A DNA stretch of 19,243 nt. It comes from an uncultured Pirellulaceae bacterium. Lineage in GTDB: Bacteria > Planctomycetota > Planctomycetia > Pirellulales > Pirellulaceae. The stretch covers positions 1-19,243 of the forward strand of contig CAKQWG010000050.1 of assembly GCA_934278005.1 (NCBI GenBank), given 5' to 3'. The number at the start of each line of letters is the position of its first letter. The stretch's first letter is position 1. The translations under genes were made by a program, and so were the position numbers. Below are positions 16,068 through 19,243 of the stretch, piece by piece. The notes under the pieces are model-generated. The model was not told the origin of the DNA and searched no databases. It worked only from the letters and a program-made list of their open reading frames with translations.

Positions 16068-17582
16068 TTACGAGCTAAAAGCGGTGGGGGAGGCTTGGCC
16101 GCGCATATTAGCCAGCAGTGCGCGGTAGCGGGTTAGCAGTTTGCGGATGAGCATTCCCAAATAAAAGTTAACCACTAACGAAAACAGGAAGAAAACTGAC
16201 AGGATATTTTCGCCGGTCTTTGAACTGCTCGGGCCGTTCAGTATTGTGGAGTTGGCGAGATCCCCTGGGCTGCTGTCGCCGCTTGGATTTTTTGAAGTCG
16301 ACTGCGCAGGGGGCGTGGAGCCGCTGTGGGTGCCGGGACCCTGGCTAGGTGGTGAGAGCGTGGTATTCGCGGCCACACGATCAAAGCCGTCATAGCCGCT
16401 TGGGCCATTGGGACGCTGGCCATTGCCGGGAAACTGTCCTGCGCCATACTGCGCGTTGGGATTTTGTCCGTTGATATACTGGCCGTTGCCGTAACCCTGG
16501 TTGTAGGGAACGTTTTGACCGAATGCATTGCCTTGGCCGGCGGATCCACCTTGACTTAAGACACCCCCTTGGCCGGAGAAATTGTCAAAGCCTGGGGTGG
16601 AGAGTCCAAACTTCCCGGGGTTCTGCCCACTGGGGTTCGCGCCAAAACCGATGTTGGAGCGATTGGGAAGCCCGGTCATCGAAGAGGGATCCAGCGACGG
16701 CGGAGTTCTCGTATCGTAGTTGGGTGGCAGCGAACTCTGTGGGTAGGTGCTTTGCGGATAATCGCCCCCGGCAGCGCCGCTTTGATTTTGGAAGCGATTG
16801 TCAGCGGTGCGGTTGATTTCGTCTCGGCTGCGCGAATTGTCGTTGGCGCTGGGCGTCCGCCAGTCACCGGCAGGGTTTGAGGGGTTGTTGTTCGTCGCGG
16901 CACCGCCGCGGCCGAGTTGGTTGCTCGCCGAGTCCGCGTAGTTAGGGAGCGTGGGAGAGAGGCTGCCTGGTGAGTTGTTCGGCGGATTTCCATTCGTGTT
17001 GGGAAAGGCCGGTGCGCCGCGATCAAGCTGCTTTGCTTGATCGATGGGATTGGTGGAACCTTGGGAGGTGGAGTCGCCGAAAGTCGATCGCGGCATAGCA
17101 GGGTTAGAGGCCGCGGGTGTATTTGCTGGCGCTGAATTGGAAGGTGTAGCTGAGGACTGCCCTGGGAAGGTAGGCAATGCAGGGTTGCTACCGCGCTGCT
17201 GAACGTTCAATAGGTCGCTCGGTTCGACGTCGGACAAGCGTCCGCCGCCCAGTTGAGCGGTCACATCGGTGGGAGAATTCACCCGCGGCATATTCCGCAG
17301 CTCCTCCAGCGACGGTGTTTGGGGGAGCACATCGGTACCGATACGAACCAAGATCCGGGTCGCCCGGCCTACCAGCTCCGGGGGCATATCGCTTGGGTTC
17401 TCCATCGCTTTGCCCTGCATGTCAGCCACTTTGGCAGGCGAGAGCTGGATGATGTAGCACAGCGCTCGGTCTGGATTCTGGGTATCTCGCTCCCAGCCAA
17501 AGTCGCGGTTCGGACCACTGGGGGGCGCCGCGGCGACTTGCCCGGCGGCGGCGATTAGAACGAGAAGTCCGATTCCGTTCAT
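16068..17582 (-). CDS. Exported low-complexity N/G/Q/P/S-rich protein with C-terminal membrane anchor
   Basis: I do not recognise a named family. The 504-residue protein starts with a signal peptide (MNGIGLLVLIAAAGQVAAA). An ordered-looking N-terminal region of about 110 residues follows (LCYIIQLSPAKVADMQGKAM, RATRILVRIGTDVLP, SLEELRNMPRV). Residues about 125-445 are disordered and rich in Asn, Gly, Gln, Pro and Ser, with loose GQ/NG-type repeats such as GNGQYINGQNPNAQYGAGQ. A single membrane segment (about 460-480, LSVFFLFSLVVNFYLGMLI) and a basic tail (RKLLTRYRALLANMRG) close it. This predicts an outward-facing region on a flexible stalk, anchored by its C-terminus with a short cytoplasmic tail. 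ATG at 17582 was chosen because it starts the signal peptide and has AGGA 8 nt upstream; an in-frame ATG at 17624 adds 14 residues. The open frame through such biased sequence and its clear topology support a real gene. Confidence 0.75.
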   Translation of the reverse strand: MNGIGLLVLIAAAGQVAAAPPSGPNRDFGWERDTQNPDRALCYIIQLSPAKVADMQGKAMENPSDMPPELVGRATRILVRIGTDVLPQTPSLEELRNMPRVNSPTDVTAQLGGGRLSDVEPSDLLNVQQRGSNPALPTFPGQSSATPSNSAPANTPAASNPAMPRSTFGDSTSQGSTNPIDQAKQLDRGAPAFPNTNGNPPNNSPGSLSPTLPNYADSASNQLGRGGAATNNNPSNPAGDWRTPSANDNSRSRDEINRTADNRFQNQSGAAGGDYPQSTYPQSSLPPNYDTRTPPSLDPSSMTGLPNRSNIGFGANPSGQNPGKFGLSTPGFDNFSGQGGVLSQGGSAGQGNAFGQNVPYNQGYGNGQYINGQNPNAQYGAGQFPGNGQRPNGPSGYDGFDRVAANTTLSPPSQGPGTHSGSTPPAQSTSKNPSGDSSPGDLANSTILNGPSSSKTGENILSVFFLFSLVVNFYLGMLIRKLLTRYRALLANMRGQASPTAFSS

Positions 17583-18048
17583 GAGGACGTTCCTAACAAT
17601 GAGTCTATAAAAACAGCGGGTCAATAAGAAAAATCGAAAAGTATGTGGCTAAAAAAAGGATGCACCTGATGGCAGACAACACGCTCTGCGGAAGACTCCG
17701 TTGAATTGCGCTAGCATCGTTAAGCCTACATCATACGCAGTTGGCAAGTAAAGAGAAGTTGACAGCGGTAGTCCGGGCAGGCTGGGCGAGAATAATTTTA
17801 TAGTTTGCTAGCAAGGGAACGAACTTGGTCATCACCCGTCCAAAACGGTAGACTATGTTAAGAGGCGCCATCTTTGCGGGTGATAGCGTTGGTTCTGTCA
17901 CTGCGGCAACGATTATACGCATTGGTCCTGACCAAACGCGTAATCTCGCTAAAGAAATCACCCCGGTTGACTCGAAAACTAATGGCGGACAGTTTGTTCT
18001 GCATGGTCCCAACGAATCGATTGGTTCGGGAGGCGTGCTGAAGAACTG

Positions 18049-18076
18049 GTTCAGTTAGGGGGGAATCTAACTGAGC
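18049..18076. other. Hairpin without T-tract
   Basis: GTTCAGTTAG (18049-18058) pairs with CTAACTGAGC (18067-18076) over 10 bp with one G-T pair, leaving an 8-nt loop GGGGGAAT. No run of T follows on either strand, so it is unlikely to be a classic terminator. It covers the stop codon of the doubtful 17855-18058 frame. Confidence 0.45.
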
Positions 18077-18435
18077 AAGCTGCGCACTCGCTGTGTGCGG
18101 TTATGCCGGAGTTGTTTGTGGGTAACTGCGCGAGCAGTGTATCTTCGAGCATCGCCACGGGTTCTCCGTTGGTAGTTTCGGCTACACCTGCTGAAACGGT
18201 CCTATCATCACGGCTCATTTTCGAATCAATGGCTCGCACTGCTGCTCGGGGGTGTGGCTAACGAGTTGGATTTGTGAACGCGGGACGATAAGGCAACTGA
18301 CCGAATTTGAGGAGATGGGAAGCCAGTTCGACTGAGGAGAAGCTGAGTTCTCGGTCACCGGAATTGGTTTCCAAAGAGAGCCCTGACCCAAGTGTCTGTC
18401 GAATGTGTTTGTCAATGGATTGGCAGCCGTTATGC

Positions 18436-18463
18436 GGGATGTTTCATCCCATGTAGTTTGACA
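18436..18463 (+). promoter_or_regulatory. Palindrome next to a consensus -35 hexamer
   Basis: GGGATG-TTT-CATCCC (18436-18450) is a perfect inverted repeat, and TTGACA follows at 18458-18463. No good -10 hexamer lies at 16-18 bp, so the promoter is only a possibility. The site is 86 bp upstream of the HTH-receiver gene and could be an operator for it. Confidence 0.3.
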
Positions 18464-18548
18464 GGCAGGGGCGACCACGGCCAGATCGGATTTCGAATGT
18501 GAAATCTAGCTGGCTCTAAAACACGTAAGGAAAACGGAGATCCTGCAT

Positions 18549-19121
18549 ATGAAGGTGTTCACCACAGGACAGGTCGCAAAGATCTGTAAGGTGGCCCCTC
18601 GAACCGTGAGCAAATGGTTCGACTCCGGCCGACTCAAAGGATATCGCATTCCGGGCTCGCAAGACCGCCGGATCCCACGCGAATATCTAATCCGGTTCCT
18701 CAAGGAGCATGGTATGCCCCTAGGCGACCTGGAAGATGAGGCAATGGCCAAAGTCTTAATCGTTGCTCAAGACCAAGTTCTGATCGAGAATCTTCGGCGC
18801 GAATTACCGCCCGAGCGTGGATTCAAAGTCGGCACGGCAGCTAGCGGTTTTGAGGCGGGCATCCAGGCTGAAAGTTTCCATCCCGACTGCATGATTGTAG
18901 ACTTCTCAATCGGCAAAGTGGAAGCGCTTCAGATCTGCCAAAATCTGCGTAAGAATAACGATTTTACCGAAATCACTTTGATCGCACTGCTTCCGGACGA
19001 CGGCCAAACGTTCAGCTTTGATCGCTCGGCAATTAACGAAACGTTCAAGAAGCCGTTCGATGCTCGCCTGTTGGCAGAGCGTCTACGGACCCTGGTCGGC
19101 AGCAAAAAAGAACTGGTCTAA
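18549..19121 (+). CDS. MerR/excisionase-type HTH protein fused to a receiver-like domain
   Basis: Predicted DNA-binding regulator of 190 residues. Residues 1-55 form a MerR/excisionase-like winged helix: FTTGQVAKICKVAPRTVSKW, then the wing GRLKGYRIPGSQDRRIPREYLIRFL. Residues about 67-187 form a receiver-like domain (KVLIVAQDQ). Phospho-acceptor Asp118 (MIVDFS) and Lys168 (FKKPFD) are present, but the acidic pair is replaced by Ala73-Gln74, leaving Asp75, and the usual Thr/Ser is Leu148. Phosphorylation may therefore be weak or replaced by another input (inference). The DNA-binding domain comes first, the reverse of the usual response-regulator order. ATG at 18549 has GGAG 9 nt upstream. No partner kinase gene is adjacent, and the hybrid kinase lies 13 kb away. 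A terminator follows. Confidence 0.85.
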   Translation: MKVFTTGQVAKICKVAPRTVSKWFDSGRLKGYRIPGSQDRRIPREYLIRFLKEHGMPLGDLEDEAMAKVLIVAQDQVLIENLRRELPPERGFKVGTAASGFEAGIQAESFHPDCMIVDFSIGKVEALQICQNLRKNNDFTEITLIALLPDDGQTFSFDRSAINETFKKPFDARLLAERLRTLVGSKKELV

Positions 19122-19208
19122 GCGTTTTCCGCTCAGCTCAGTTGCCTTGCTCACGGCCGCGTCCCGCGATCGATTCGGAAAAATCCCCGACATCTGTCAA
19201 AAGATAAC

Positions 19209-19243
19209 AAGCTCACCCGCCCTTCGTGGCAGGTGGGCTTTTT
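19209..19243 (+). terminator. Rho-independent terminator at the window end
   Basis: AAGCTCACCCGCC (19209-19221) pairs with GGCAGGTGGGCTT (19228-19240) with one mismatch and one G-T pair around a 6-nt loop (CTTCGT). T residues continue to the window edge. It lies 88 bp after the HTH-receiver gene and is probably its terminator. Confidence 0.8.

Larger units (their letters stand above)
17625..18548. other. Long region without a convincing gene
   Basis: About 920 bp between divergent genes. It contains a 67-codon frame at 17855-18058 without a ribosome site. A second open stretch in another frame, running from about 17985 to a TAA near 18260, begins straight after stop codons and lacks a good start. 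It also holds a hairpin (18049-18076), a palindrome and a TTGACA near the next gene. It may hold regulatory DNA for both flanking genes or a decayed gene; nothing here matches a family I know. Confidence 0.45.

Noticed and set aside
16060..16070. GGCC-AAA-GGCC hairpin as a terminator of the minus-strand gene
   Set aside because: The stem is only 4 bp and there is no T-run on the minus strand after it.
17759..17790. TTGACA at 17759 as a promoter
   Set aside because: The nearest -10-like hexamer is about 22 bp away, too far for a standard sigma70 site.

Overview
The window reads as a chromosomal segment of a planctomycete, most likely of the Pirellula/Rhodopirellula/Blastopirellula group. The main evidence is the PSCyt1-DUF1549-DUF1553 gene followed directly by a DUF1501 gene, a pair greatly expanded in that phylum. 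Loose start signals (GTG and TTG starts, several genes without a clear Shine-Dalgarno), a mid-50s percent GC look, intergenic repeat units and several lineage-type hypothetical proteins fit the same placement. No rRNA, tRNA, CRISPR array, integrase or transposase was found.

Layout. 1-378 is non-coding and carries a 26-bp-period repeat and an inverted repeat. 379-1194 (-) is a lipoprotein M48 zinc protease. 1437-5710 (+) is a two-gene signalling operon: a receiver fused to an RsbW-like HATPase, then a cytosolic hybrid histidine kinase (PAS x3, HisKA, HATPase, REC x2, Hpt). 5711-5978 holds a REP/BIME-like nested palindrome. 5979-9396 (+) encodes a polyprenol-type GT2 glycosyltransferase with an unusual N-terminal extension and a GT-C (PMT/ArnT-like) membrane glycosyltransferase. 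A class I SAM methyltransferase (9364-9963, -) converges on the latter and overlaps it by 33 bp. 10167-13780 (+) is the PSCyt1/DUF1549/DUF1553 plus DUF1501 operon, preceded by a plausible sigma70-like promoter. 13912-15747 (+) is an ABC-exporter-like protein whose nucleotide-binding domain has lost nearly every catalytic motif; a good rho-independent terminator follows it. 16068-17582 (-) is a secreted or membrane-anchored protein with a long N/G/Q/P/S-rich low-complexity middle. 17625-18548 is a long region without a convincing gene. 18549-19121 (+) is a MerR/excisionase-type HTH fused to a partly degenerate receiver, with a terminator at the window's end.

How the parts may fit. The first operon contains a complete internal phosphorelay (His415, then Asp708/Asp858, then His1055). 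Its natural output is the co-transcribed receiver with an anti-sigma-kinase-like domain, so phosphate flow could gate a partner switch (inference). The GT2 and GT-C enzymes fit a lipid-linked sugar donor route and membrane glycosylation (inference). The cytochrome/DUF1501 pair is presumably exported. The standout oddity is the pseudo-ABC protein: a conserved-looking 611-residue frame without Walker A lysine, LSGGQ, Q-loop Gln, Walker B Asp or H-loop His.
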